Shown here: piece by piece, positions 53,970-61,780 of the stretch
Layout of the letters: each line of letters starts with the position of its first letter
Position numbering within the stretch: the first letter of the stretch is position 1
Assembly (NCBI GenBank): GCA_016280395.1
Contig: JAEEGQ010000125.1
Span: 16,396-80,395, forward strand
Source: Lachnospiraceae bacterium
GTDB taxonomy: Bacteria; Bacillota; Clostridia; Lachnospirales; Lachnospiraceae
DNA length: 64,000 bases
Reading direction: 5' to 3'
Notes under the pieces: model-generated
Database searches by the model: none
What the model was told of the DNA's origin: nothing
Seen by the model: the letters and a program-made list of their open reading frames with translations, nothing else
Program-made: the position numbers and the translations under genes

Positions 53970-54122
53970 TTATTTTGTTTTCTTTGTATTCTCACATTTC
54001 TGGTTTGCAACGCCGCAGCTTGTTTTGCATGCTGACTGGCAAGATGTCTGGCACTCGCCGCAGCCGCCGTTCTTAGCGGTCTCGCAAAGATTTTTTGTCT
54101 TTAAGGTCTTGATCCTTTCCAT
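53970..54122 (-). CDS. scfA: SCIFF ranthipeptide precursor
   Basis: A 50-aa precursor (MERIKTLKTKNLCETAKNGG onward) of the family named for six cysteines in forty-five residues; cysteines are at 13, 21, 24, 28, 32, 36 and 43. AAGGAGGT precedes the ATG at 54122. The N-terminal MERIKTLKTK leader and the CGECQTSCQSACKTSC core match the conserved SCIFF pattern. The adjacent scfB maturase confirms identity. In related Clostridia ranthipeptides are linked to quorum-type signalling; that role here is inference. Confidence 0.96.
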   Translation of the reverse strand: MERIKTLKTKNLCETAKNGGCGECQTSCQSACKTSCGVANQKCENTKKTK

Positions 54123-54206
54123 TAGAGCGTACCTCCTTCTATTCATTGGCAAAAGAATAGCACAGAAAAAAGATAAAGTCAAGGGTGTACGTTTTTGTTT
54201 TTGCTA

Positions 54207-54845
54207 TCAGCCCTGTTTTTTAAATTTCCACTTAAGCAGCGGTGAGAGCGGCTTATAGATGAGCATCGTGATGACGGTGCACACAAGGCCTTTTACGAGG
54301 GTAAACGGCATATTGAAGATCACAAGTGCCTGCGGAACGGACTTTATCGACGGGAGGATGGCCTGATAGATCCCAAGCACTGCTGCTTCCGGGTATCCCA
54401 TAAAGTTATAATACAGCGGGAAGATGATAAAGTAGTTGAAGGGGAAAGAGAGGATCGCCATTATGGCCGACCCGGCAAGGCTTCCCGTCAGAGCACTCAT
54501 CTTTGATTTTTTTGTTATATAAATAAGGCCTGCAACACCGGTGAACGTGGCACCGAGCAAAAAGTTCGACAGGACGCCCACATAACCGTTTACAGATGTT
54601 GTGATAAGATGAATGAGGTTTTTCAAAAGCTCTATAAGCACGCCGGCAAAAGGCCCGTAAGCAAAAGCACCTATGAGAGCCGGCAGATCCGAAAAGTCAA
54701 ATTTAAGGATCTGGGGCGGCACAATAGGCACTACTATCTGCAATGCCTGCAGAACTGCCGCAACTGCCGAGAGCATACCTATTCCGGCGATGGTCACTAC
54801 CGGAAATATCGTCTTTCCGGTCTTGTTGTTTGAGTAAGAATCCAT
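54207..54845 (-). CDS. ribU: riboflavin ECF transporter S component
   Basis: Membrane substrate-binding subunit that works with the shared EcfAA'T module to import riboflavin. It has 212 aa from ATG 54845 (MDSYSNNKTGKT; GGAAGG upstream), six membrane helices, and the RibU-like LKFDFSDLPALIGAFAYGPFAGVLIELLKNLIHL segment with its extracytoplasmic loop. The FMN riboswitch directly upstream makes the substrate assignment firm. The energising EcfA/T genes are elsewhere. Confidence 0.95.
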   Translation of the reverse strand: MDSYSNNKTGKTIFPVVTIAGIGMLSAVAAVLQALQIVVPIVPPQILKFDFSDLPALIGAFAYGPFAGVLIELLKNLIHLITTSVNGYVGVLSNFLLGATFTGVAGLIYITKKSKMSALTGSLAGSAIMAILSFPFNYFIIFPLYYNFMGYPEAAVLGIYQAILPSIKSVPQALVIFNMPFTLVKGLVCTVITMLIYKPLSPLLKWKFKKQG

Positions 54846-54900
54846 GTTTTTTCCTTCCTTTCGTCCCGGGCACGGAGCCGCAAAAAAGACGGTCTTTGCA

Positions 54901-54933
54901 AAACAAAACCCCGGGGCATAAAGCTCCCGGGGC
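54901..54933 (-). terminator. riboswitch-controlled terminator upstream of ribU
   Basis: CCCCGGGAGC pairs with GCCCCGGGG around TTTAT, followed by TTTTGTTTT. The sequence CTTTATGCCCCGGG occurs twice in tandem here, giving an obvious alternative pairing for an antiterminator. Confidence 0.85.
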
Positions 54934-54952
54934 ATAAAGACGCTCTGACTTT

Positions 54953-55066
54953 TCTTCTTTCATCCAGACTTTACTGTCGGTACCGGGATCACACCGGTTC
55001 GGCTGCAAAAAGCAGTTCGCGGACTATACCGCCGGTGGGGAATCTCACCCCGCCCCGAAGATTTGT
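54953..55066 (-). ncRNA. FMN riboswitch (RFN element)
   Basis: The minus strand reads the conserved RFN blocks in order: CTTCGGGGC.GGGTG, ATTCCCCACCGGCGGTA, the variable stem, CCGGTGTGATCCCGGT, CGACAGTAAAGTC and GGATGAAAGAAGA. With FMN bound, the terminator at 54901-54933 is expected to form and reduce ribU transcription. Confidence 0.97.
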
Positions 55067-55075
55067 TCTTTTGGT

Positions 55076-55104
55076 ACAATACTCCAACGGAGTATGCTTG
55101 TCAA
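55076..55104 (-). promoter_or_regulatory. promoter of the FMN riboswitch-ribU unit
   Basis: TTGACA (55099-55104), 17-bp spacer, TATTGT (55076-55081). The spacer contains an ATACTCC..GGAGTAT inverted repeat. Confidence 0.75.
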
Positions 55105-55141
55105 GTGGATTTTAAAATATCTTTTACCACCGGACCGGCAT

Positions 55142-56938
55142 TCATTTTGCGGCCTTCTTCAGGGATTCGTTAACCTTTTCCGGTATTTTCGTAGTCCCGT
55201 CCGGCAGATCCGCCGAGAAACACATGCCTGTCTTGATGCGTTCTATGACATTCGGAAGAGGTGCGGGTCTGTCGAAGAAGTAACCCTGGAGCTTGTCGGC
55301 GCCGGCATCCTTTAAGAACTGCATCTGCTCTTCTGTTTCAACACCTTCGACTATAGTCTCAAGACCCAGATCTTTTGTCATCCTGAGTAGATTTTCAAGA
55401 ATGATCCTTGATTTTCCTGACTTTTCAAAGGAGCGCAGGAAGATCATATCAAACTTCACAAGATCAAAATCAAATTCATCAAGGGAATTCAGCGATGAAT
55501 AGCCGCTGCCGAAATCGTCCATCCAGACCTTAAAGCCCGCTCTGTGGAATCGGTCTATCTGGATCTTCAGGAATTCGGCATCCGCTTCGGCGAAGCTTTC
55601 CGTGATCTCGATGGAGATCATACTGCGGTCCATGCGTGCTTTGTCCATGCGCTTGCATATTTCCTGAACGATGTCGCACATGAAGAAATCCACTCTCGAC
55701 AGATTTATCGAAACGGGAACCGGTCTTATTCCCTCTTTTTTCTTCGTCTCAAAATCCTCAAGTATCCGGTCCACCATGTACAGATCAACTTTATGGATCA
55801 GCTTTGCTTCCTCAAGGATCGAAATAAAATCTCCGGGAGAGATCACGCCGCGGTCCGGGTCTATCCACCTGCAAAGAGCCTCTTCCTCGGTAACATGGCT
55901 GTTTTTTGCGCGCAGGATAGGCTGATAAAACACCTTGATCCAGTGCTCCGAAAGCGCCTTTTCCAGATTGTTCAGTATGTAGTCGCGAAGGATCGTTTCG
56001 GTACGCATCTTGAGATCGTAGTACGTAAACTTGGAAAAATGCGAGCTTTTTTCAGTATCGCAGGCAATCTTTGCCCTGTCAAAAGCCATACCGACATCGA
56101 TCTTGTCATATTTGTCAACATAGATACCGGTCCTTAAGGGCAGAGTCTTCCCGTCGTTTGCCTCCTCAACCTCCTTAAATACGGCATTTAGCTCATCATC
56201 AAGGTTTTCGGATACGGAATACGCCATAAAATGATCCTGGCCGATACGTCCGCAGTTCTCACTGCCAAAATGATTTTTCAGTATGGCTCCGACAGTTCTT
56301 ATAAGCCTGTCTCCCTCGGAGTAACCGTATTTCCCGTTAAAGGATTTCATGCCGCAAAGGTCGAAGAACAGCATCTTTGAGACATTCCCGTTCTCTTGGG
56401 CTTTTTCGCCCGCTTCCTGTGCAAGCGAAAGAAAATGGGACATATTCGGAAGGCCTGTTAAAGCATCATAATAATTCTTGTGGAACATGTTCTCGTCCCG
56501 CATAATGTTCCCAAGTGTTGCGGCAAGCTGCTTTTCGGCCTCGATCTTTTTCCTAGCGTTCAAGGGTTCGCTCATATACCAGATAAAAGCCAGCGGAGTG
56601 CCGTCTTTTGCACGCACTTTCCTGCCGTGGGCATGGATCGTCACGTATTTGCCGGTTCTGCTCTTGGTCCTGTAAACAGCATCATATACCTCTCCGCCAA
56701 CCGCAAACTGATACCCGAGATCCGCAACCCTTGCAATGTCATCGGGATGTGTCCCCTTGTACATATCATTGTTCATCAGATCCACAGCCTCGGTACGTGT
56801 CATTCCGAGAAGTTCGCACAGACCGGCTGAAACCGCGAGGGTTACTACCCTGCGGTCAACATACAGATAAACGGCATAAGGGATCACCGAGTTTTCGATA
56901 AACTTTTTCTGGGTCTCATCAAATTCGTAGCTGTCCAT
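55142..56938 (-). CDS. c-di-GMP phosphodiesterase: PAS, degenerate GGDEF, EAL
   Basis: A 598-aa cytoplasmic protein. PAS domain about 10-125; GGDEF-like domain 150-310 whose active loop reads RIGQDHF (231-237), so it is probably a regulatory GTP-binding or dead domain; EAL domain 315-575 with EALCRW (353-358), NLSR, EITESF, DDFGSGYSSL, KFDMIF, EGVET and GYFFDRPAP, all residues expected for catalysis. It should hydrolyse c-di-GMP to pGpG. GGGAGG precedes the ATG. It lies 39 bp after the LysR gene and probably opposes the cyclase at 21090-22850. Confidence 0.93.
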   Translation of the reverse strand: MDSYEFDETQKKFIENSVIPYAVYLYVDRRVVTLAVSAGLCELLGMTRTEAVDLMNNDMYKGTHPDDIARVADLGYQFAVGGEVYDAVYRTKSRTGKYVTIHAHGRKVRAKDGTPLAFIWYMSEPLNARKKIEAEKQLAATLGNIMRDENMFHKNYYDALTGLPNMSHFLSLAQEAGEKAQENGNVSKMLFFDLCGMKSFNGKYGYSEGDRLIRTVGAILKNHFGSENCGRIGQDHFMAYSVSENLDDELNAVFKEVEEANDGKTLPLRTGIYVDKYDKIDVGMAFDRAKIACDTEKSSHFSKFTYYDLKMRTETILRDYILNNLEKALSEHWIKVFYQPILRAKNSHVTEEEALCRWIDPDRGVISPGDFISILEEAKLIHKVDLYMVDRILEDFETKKKEGIRPVPVSINLSRVDFFMCDIVQEICKRMDKARMDRSMISIEITESFAEADAEFLKIQIDRFHRAGFKVWMDDFGSGYSSLNSLDEFDFDLVKFDMIFLRSFEKSGKSRIILENLLRMTKDLGLETIVEGVETEEQMQFLKDAGADKLQGYFFDRPAPLPNVIERIKTGMCFSADLPDGTTKIPEKVNESLKKAAK

Positions 56939-56977
56939 TCAGCCTCCCTTCCGGTCGTTGCGCGTCCTTTGCGGATC

Positions 56978-57865
56978 TTAAACCTGTTTGTATATATATG
57001 CGATATCCTCCGCAATTTCGGGACTGTCAAAATCATCCCTGTAAACAAGGCTGATCTTCCTGTCGTGTTTAAGGCCATCGATCTTCAGGGCAACTATCTC
57101 GCCGCTCTTGAGTTCTTCCCGTATATCAGAACTTGAAAGAACGGCAACGCCGAGGTTCTTTTTGACCATGCCCGTGATAGCCGATACCCTGTCTATCTCC
57201 GTTGTAACATTAAAGGCTTTAAGCTTTTCTTTCTGTGCCGTAAGTGTTTCTTCAAAGACGTCACGCGAAACAGCGCCGGGGAGCATAAGGATCAGCTTTT
57301 CTTTCTTTATCTCGTCAAGCGTTGCTTTTTTCTTCTTCGCCAGCCTGTTCTTCTGTGAAACGGCAAGCACTACGCTGTCTTTTCCGACCTCTGTTATCTT
57401 GTATCCGTTGCCTTTTGGGGATTTGTCTGTAAAGATGAAGTCTGCCTTGTATGCGTCGAGCTTCCGCAAAAGCGAGGTGTTGTCATCCACAACATACTTA
57501 AAGCTGAAATCGGGATGCGCTTCCGAATACGCTGTAAGCGCGTTAACTATCGAATAATTCTCAATACTCTCTGCTGCTCCTACAACATAGAGTCCTTCCT
57601 GAGCATTCGAACCGCGAAGCAGTTCTGCCATCCTGTCGGAGATGGTCATCATACGCCTTGCGTAGCCTACAAGCATCTCGCCCTCTTTTGTCAAGGTGAT
57701 CGTCCCGCCCATCCGGTGACTGAAGACCCTGATCCCGTACATGTTCTCAAGCTGCTTGATGTGCTGGCTTATAGCCGGCTGTGTGAGCGAAAGCTGTCTG
57801 GCTGCTTCGGTAAAGCTTCCGTACTCCACAATGTGCAATAATGACACAAGTTTCTTATCTACCAT
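56978..57865 (-). CDS. LysR family transcriptional regulator
   Basis: A 295-aa regulator from ATG 57865 (MVDKKLVSLLHIVEYGSF); GAGGGTG precedes it and the longer frame runs through the promoter leader. Winged helix-turn-helix at about 18-37 (GSFTEAARQLSLTQPAISQHIKQLEN), followed by the periplasmic-binding-like effector domain (about 90-290). The effector is unknown. It precedes the EAL gene by 39 bp, so it may control or share expression with it. Confidence 0.93.
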   Translation of the reverse strand: MVDKKLVSLLHIVEYGSFTEAARQLSLTQPAISQHIKQLENMYGIRVFSHRMGGTITLTKEGEMLVGYARRMMTISDRMAELLRGSNAQEGLYVVGAAESIENYSIVNALTAYSEAHPDFSFKYVVDDNTSLLRKLDAYKADFIFTDKSPKGNGYKITEVGKDSVVLAVSQKNRLAKKKKATLDEIKKEKLILMLPGAVSRDVFEETLTAQKEKLKAFNVTTEIDRVSAITGMVKKNLGVAVLSSSDIREELKSGEIVALKIDGLKHDRKISLVYRDDFDSPEIAEDIAYIYKQV

Positions 57866-57940
57866 TTCACCCTCGATTCCGTACGCATCATATACGATCA
57901 TGACATCGCACAATTTAATAAAACGAAATTATCTTTGAAG

Positions 57941-57969
57941 ATTATAACATAACATAATAGAAATTGCAA
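57941..57969 (-). promoter_or_regulatory. promoter of the LysR-EAL operon
   Basis: TTGCAA (57964-57969), 17-bp spacer, TATAAT (57941-57946), 76 bp before the LysR start. Confidence 0.78.
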
Positions 57970-58067
57970 GTAAATATACAGATAATGCCAGTAAAATATC
58001 AGAAAAATGTGGCTGTTTGAAACCGGTCCGGTCCATTTTCTGTAAGACGGCACTGAAATGACTGTAT

Positions 58068-59012
58068 CTACAGGTCCTTAACCTCTGTAACTATCCTGCT
58101 TAATATCTTTAAGAAATCCTTTCTGAATCTGTCGTAATTTGCAGGATGTTCTGTGCCGCAGGCGTTGATATACGTACCCTCATAGCAGAATTCGACCTGG
58201 AACCATTCCGCGTTGTTATAATCCTTTGCAGCCTTATCATAGTCGTACCACTCGATAAGGTTGTATTTTTTTACGAGTGCATCGATCTCATCAAGATGCA
58301 GATACCCGTCCGGAACCTCTTTGCATATCCTGAGCTCCTTATCGGGAAGTTCACGGTATTCTTTGGTCTTTATGCGTATCTCGCAGTTGTATCTTCTTTC
58401 TTTTTGCTTAAAGAGCATTGCAAAATATGAATCGGACCCCGCTGTCCCTTTCTGGATAAAATTGAACATTCCGCCCGTAAAGGCACCTTCTATGCCCTTC
58501 TTTATTATCTTCTGTCTTCCGGTTTCGAGCAGTTCATCCCTCAACGGATCAAGTATCTCTCTCATCCCGTTTATAAAATTCCCGTAGTTTTCAGGATATG
58601 CGTTGGTGCCGCCGGCGTTAATTTTCCCTCCGTCCGAGTATCCGATTTGCAGCGAGAAACCGTCGCCATCGCACACGTACGGATCGCTCATCGAAAAGCC
58701 GTTCCACTTCTCGACCCCGTTCTGTTCGCAAAGGCCGGCAAGCCTGTCAAACACAGACGCATCCACCCGGTTTGAAAGATCGCCGTAAGCTTCGTACTGC
58801 ATACCCCAAAACGAGAAAACGCAGTTTCCGTCAGCCATCTCAAGTTTGTAACTGTGAGAATCGGCGCCTATGCTGCCGTGATAATCGTACTCAAACAGTA
58901 TCATTCCGCTTTTGTTGGCCGCTGCATCCTTGTCACCCCTGTTTCCCACAGGTCCTTCGGGGCTGTTATTTCTCCCCGTAAGCTTTGAAATGATCTTTTT
59001 CAGAAACCCCAT
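58068..59012 (-). CDS. hypothetical protein with an internal duplication
   Basis: A 314-aa cytoplasmic protein with no family I can name. After a basic start (MGFLKKIISKLTGR) the sequence contains two related alpha/beta units. The first ends INAGGTNAYPENYGNFINGMREIL (about residues 131-154) and the second INACGTEHPANYDRFRKDFLKIL (about 280-302); both are preceded by a W(N or Y).F/D loop and a short beta hairpin. AAAGGAG precedes the ATG. A promoter with a 17-bp spacer lies 62-90 bp upstream. It is monocistronic as far as can be seen. Confidence 0.72.
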   Translation of the reverse strand: MGFLKKIISKLTGRNNSPEGPVGNRGDKDAAANKSGMILFEYDYHGSIGADSHSYKLEMADGNCVFSFWGMQYEAYGDLSNRVDASVFDRLAGLCEQNGVEKWNGFSMSDPYVCDGDGFSLQIGYSDGGKINAGGTNAYPENYGNFINGMREILDPLRDELLETGRQKIIKKGIEGAFTGGMFNFIQKGTAGSDSYFAMLFKQKERRYNCEIRIKTKEYRELPDKELRICKEVPDGYLHLDEIDALVKKYNLIEWYDYDKAAKDYNNAEWFQVEFCYEGTYINACGTEHPANYDRFRKDFLKILSRIVTEVKDL

Positions 59013-59073
59013 GTTTTTCTCCTTTTTGCCCGCTTGTCTTTAAGGCATTTTCCTTCGATCCGGGCATAGCTGT

Positions 59074-59102
59074 ATATTAGCTCAATCCGGCAGTCCGGTC
59101 AA
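59074..59102 (-). promoter_or_regulatory. promoter of the 58068-59012 gene
   Basis: TTGACC (59097-59102), 17-bp spacer, TAATAT (59074-59079). Confidence 0.72.
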
Positions 59103-59127
59103 GTTTTTGATTTTTTTCACAATGATA

Positions 59128-59156
59128 TTGACTTGATCACAAAGAATGAATAAACT
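59128..59156 (+). promoter_or_regulatory. promoter of rpiB
   Basis: TTGACT (59128-59133), 17-bp spacer, TAAACT (59151-59156), leaving a leader of about 75 nt. Confidence 0.72.
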
Positions 59157-59236
59157 AGATTCCAGAGGATCGGTTTCCGTAAGGGAGCATGTCCCGGACG
59201 GGCCGCCTCAATATACCATTGGGGGAACAGAACAAA

Positions 59237-59665
59237 ATGATAGCTTTAGGTTGTGATCACGGCGGCTACGCGCTGATGCAGGAAGTAAAGGAGCATCTTG
59301 CGGAGATTGGGGAAGAATTCAAGGATTACGGCACCTTTGACAAATCGCCTGTGGATTATCCCATCTTTGCAAAGCAGGTATGCAGGGCCATCCTTGAAGG
59401 AAAAGCCGACAAAGGCATCCTTATCTGCGGCACAGGCATTGGGATCAGCATCACCGCCAACCGCTCAAAGGGCATCCGCTGTGCGCTCTGCCATGATGTT
59501 TACAGCGCAAAGGCAACCCGCCTGCACAACGACGCGAACGTGCTTGCCATGGGAGGCAGGGTCGTAGGTCCGGGACTTGCGAACATGATCGTCGATACGT
59601 TTCTGAACACGGCCTTTTCGGGAGATGAAAGGCACCGCAGACGCATTGATATGATAGAAGACTGA
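59237..59665 (+). CDS. rpiB: ribose-5-phosphate isomerase B
   Basis: Interconverts ribose-5-phosphate and ribulose-5-phosphate (RpiB/LacAB family). It has 142 aa, the normal length, with CDHGGYALMQ at the start, the catalytic Cys64 in ILICGTGIGISI and His97 in TRLHNDANVLAMGGR. ATG 59237 is chosen because family members start at MIALGCDHGG; GGGGGAAC lies 12 bases upstream. The gene is bounded by its own promoter and a terminator shared with mnmA. Confidence 0.96.
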   Translation: MIALGCDHGGYALMQEVKEHLAEIGEEFKDYGTFDKSPVDYPIFAKQVCRAILEGKADKGILICGTGIGISITANRSKGIRCALCHDVYSAKATRLHNDANVLAMGGRVVGPGLANMIVDTFLNTAFSGDERHRRRIDMIED

Positions 59666-59676
59666 AAAGACATAAA

Positions 59677-59728
59677 AAGCATGCAGGTGAAATGTCCCCT
59701 TTAAATGACACATTCCACCTGCATGCTT
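59677..59728. terminator. bidirectional terminator between rpiB and mnmA
   Basis: AAGCATGCAGGTG (59677-59689) pairs with CACCTGCATGCTT (59716-59728), extended by AATGT/ACATT. It lies between the convergent stop codons. Confidence 0.88.
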
Positions 59729-59736
59729 TATCTGTT

Positions 59737-60801
59737 TTAAACTCTTTTTTCGATTATCCCGCCTCCGACAAGGCAGTTGTCCGCATCATAAAAAACAGCG
59801 GACTGGCCGGGAGAAGCTGCCCTCACGGGCTTATCGAATACGATCAGCACCGATTTCGCGTCCTTTCGCGTAATGGTTGCCCACTCACCCGCATGGTGAT
59901 AACGTATCCGCACCTTCGCACGTATCTCCTCTCCTTCCCCGATATCCTCAATACCAAGGAAATTAAGGCGGCCGGCAACGATCTTATCACAAAAGACCGC
60001 TTCTTCTTCAGAAAGCACCACTTCGTTTTTAACGGGATCTATCTCCTTTACGAACACCGGGTGACCCATGGCGATCCCAAGGCCTTTTCGCTGGCCTACG
60101 GTGTACCTGATCACTCCCTTGTGGCGCCCGAGTATATTCCCCTCCTCATCCACAAAATTGCCCTCCGGGAAAGCTCCCGCTTCTTCTTCAACGTATCCGG
60201 CGTAATCTCCGTCCGGAACAAAGCATATTTCCTGGGAATCCGGCTTGTCTGCGACCGGGATTCCAACCTCCCCGGCAATCTTTCGGACTTCGGGTTTTGA
60301 CAGACCGCCGAGAGGCATGAGCGTATGGGCAAGCTGTTCCTGTGAAAGTCTGTAGAGCATATAGGTCTGGTCCTTTTCCGCGTGAACTGCCTGTTTTACG
60401 GTAAAGCGGCCGTTTTCAAGCCTTGTCACCGTTGCGTAGTGTCCCGTGGCGATATAGTCCGCGCCCAGATGGGCTGCCGCTTTAAGCATCTCGTCCCATT
60501 TTACGTACCTGTTGCACTCCACACAGGGATTCGGGGTCCTTCCCGCGGCATATTCCCTGACAAAAGGCTCTGTTACATATTTTTTGAAGGGTTCGAACGC
60601 GTTTTTCACAAAATACGATATATCAAGAGCGGAAGCTATCCTTTGCGCTTCCGTTATCTCACAGCATCTTCCCGGTTCTCCGGTCCTGCTCTCCCAGTTT
60701 TTAAGTGTCAGTCCGATAACCTCATGGCCTGCCGCTTTAAGCAGAAACGCTGCCACAGCACTGTCCACGCCACCCGAAAGACCGACTATCACCCTGCTCA
60801 T
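59737..60801 (-). CDS. mnmA: tRNA-specific 2-thiouridylase
   Basis: Thiolates U34 of tRNA Lys, Glu and Gln. It has 354 aa from ATG 60801 (MSRVIVGLSGGVDSA; AAGAGGTCT upstream). PP-loop SGGVDS at 9-14, catalytic Cys93 in TPNPCVECN, second catalytic Cys in EICFVPDGDY, and the conserved GLSKPEVR and VGQRKGLG motifs. All active-site residues are present. Convergent with rpiB across a shared terminator. Confidence 0.97.
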   Translation of the reverse strand: MSRVIVGLSGGVDSAVAAFLLKAAGHEVIGLTLKNWESRTGEPGRCCEITEAQRIASALDISYFVKNAFEPFKKYVTEPFVREYAAGRTPNPCVECNRYVKWDEMLKAAAHLGADYIATGHYATVTRLENGRFTVKQAVHAEKDQTYMLYRLSQEQLAHTLMPLGGLSKPEVRKIAGEVGIPVADKPDSQEICFVPDGDYAGYVEEEAGAFPEGNFVDEEGNILGRHKGVIRYTVGQRKGLGIAMGHPVFVKEIDPVKNEVVLSEEEAVFCDKIVAGRLNFLGIEDIGEGEEIRAKVRIRYHHAGEWATITRKDAKSVLIVFDKPVRAASPGQSAVFYDADNCLVGGGIIEKRV

Positions 60802-60926
60802 CTTAGACCTCTTTTGCACTGAGTATTGCAGAGAAAACACGCATTTACCGTTGTATCCGCCTGTTTTCTCCTACTGTGGATGATACCACCTTAGTGTCCG
60901 CTTCGCAAGATAAACATATTTTTAAG

Positions 60927-60955
60927 TTGTAAAAAGGGAAAAACGCATATATACT
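60927..60955 (+). promoter_or_regulatory. promoter of the ABC exporter operon
   Basis: TTGTAA (60927-60932), 17-bp spacer, TATACT (60950-60955). The leader contains a CGGAGGC..GCCTCCG hairpin (60971-60990) with a six-A loop but no U-tract. Confidence 0.65.
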
Positions 60956-61053
60956 GTAAATGGTCCCTGCCGGAGGCAAAAAAGCCTCCGCGCTTAAAGG
61001 CGGTTCCCCTTCGGCCGTATCTTCCGCAATATCGGGATAAAAGAGGATTTATC

Positions 61054-61755
61054 ATGAGTTTTGTTGAATTTGAGCACGTAAAAAAGATCTACCACTCCGG
61101 TGAAGTCGATACGGAAGCCCTTAAAGATGTGAATTTCTGCGTCGAGAAGGGCGAATTTGCCGTTATAGTCGGAGCGAGCGGCGCCGGAAAGACCACGATA
61201 TTAAACATTCTCGGCGGCATGGATACCGCAACCGCGGGCCGTGTCACCCTCGACGGCGAGGATATATCAACCTTTAACACACGCCGTCTTACTGCCTTCC
61301 GCCGCCACGACATAGGCTTTGTCTTCCAGTTCTATAACCTTGTCCAAAACCTTACGGCTCTTGAAAATGTAGAGCTTGCCTCGCAGATCTGCAAAGCCCC
61401 TCTTGACGCAATGACAGTCCTTGAGAGCATGGGGCTTAAAGACCGCGCAAACAATTTCCCGGCCCAGCTTTCGGGCGGGGAGCAGCAGCGTGTGGCTATC
61501 GCAAGGGCTCTTGCGAAAAACCCCAAGATACTGCTCTGCGATGAGCCCACCGGTGCTCTCGACTATGTCACCGGGAAAATGGTCTTAAAGATCCTGCAGG
61601 ACACCTGCAGAAAGCAGGGCATGACCGTTATCGTCATCACTCACAATCACGCCCTTACAGCCATGGCTGACCGTGTCATCACCGTTAAGAGCGGCACCGT
61701 AACGGATATGCACCTGAACGAAACTGTAGTACCGGTTGAGGATATCGACTGGTAA
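61054..61755 (+). CDS. ABC transporter ATP-binding protein (MacB/LolD type)
   Basis: A 233-aa ATPase with Walker [11 protein letters not shown]-loop FQFYNL, signature [15 protein letters not shown], Walker [13 protein letters not shown] and the H-loop in [10 protein letters not shown]. The LolD/MacB-like subfamily pairs with FtsX-type permeases, and such a permease gene starts 26 bp downstream. AAGAGG precedes the ATG. Substrate unknown; antimicrobial peptide export or lipoprotein/cell-wall signalling are typical. Confidence 0.94.
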   Translation: MSFVEFEHVKKIYHSGEVDTEALKDVNFCVEKGEFAVIVGASGAGKTTILNILGGMDTATAGRVTLDGEDISTFNTRRLTAFRRHDIGFVFQFYNLVQNLTALENVELASQICKAPLDAMTVLESMGLKDRANNFPAQLSGGEQQRVAIARALAKNPKILLCDEPTGALDYVTGKMVLKILQDTCRKQGMTVIVITHNHALTAMADRVITVKSGTVTDMHLNETVVPVEDIDW

Positions 61756-61780
61756 AAACCTTTTCACAGGAGGTCTGTGA

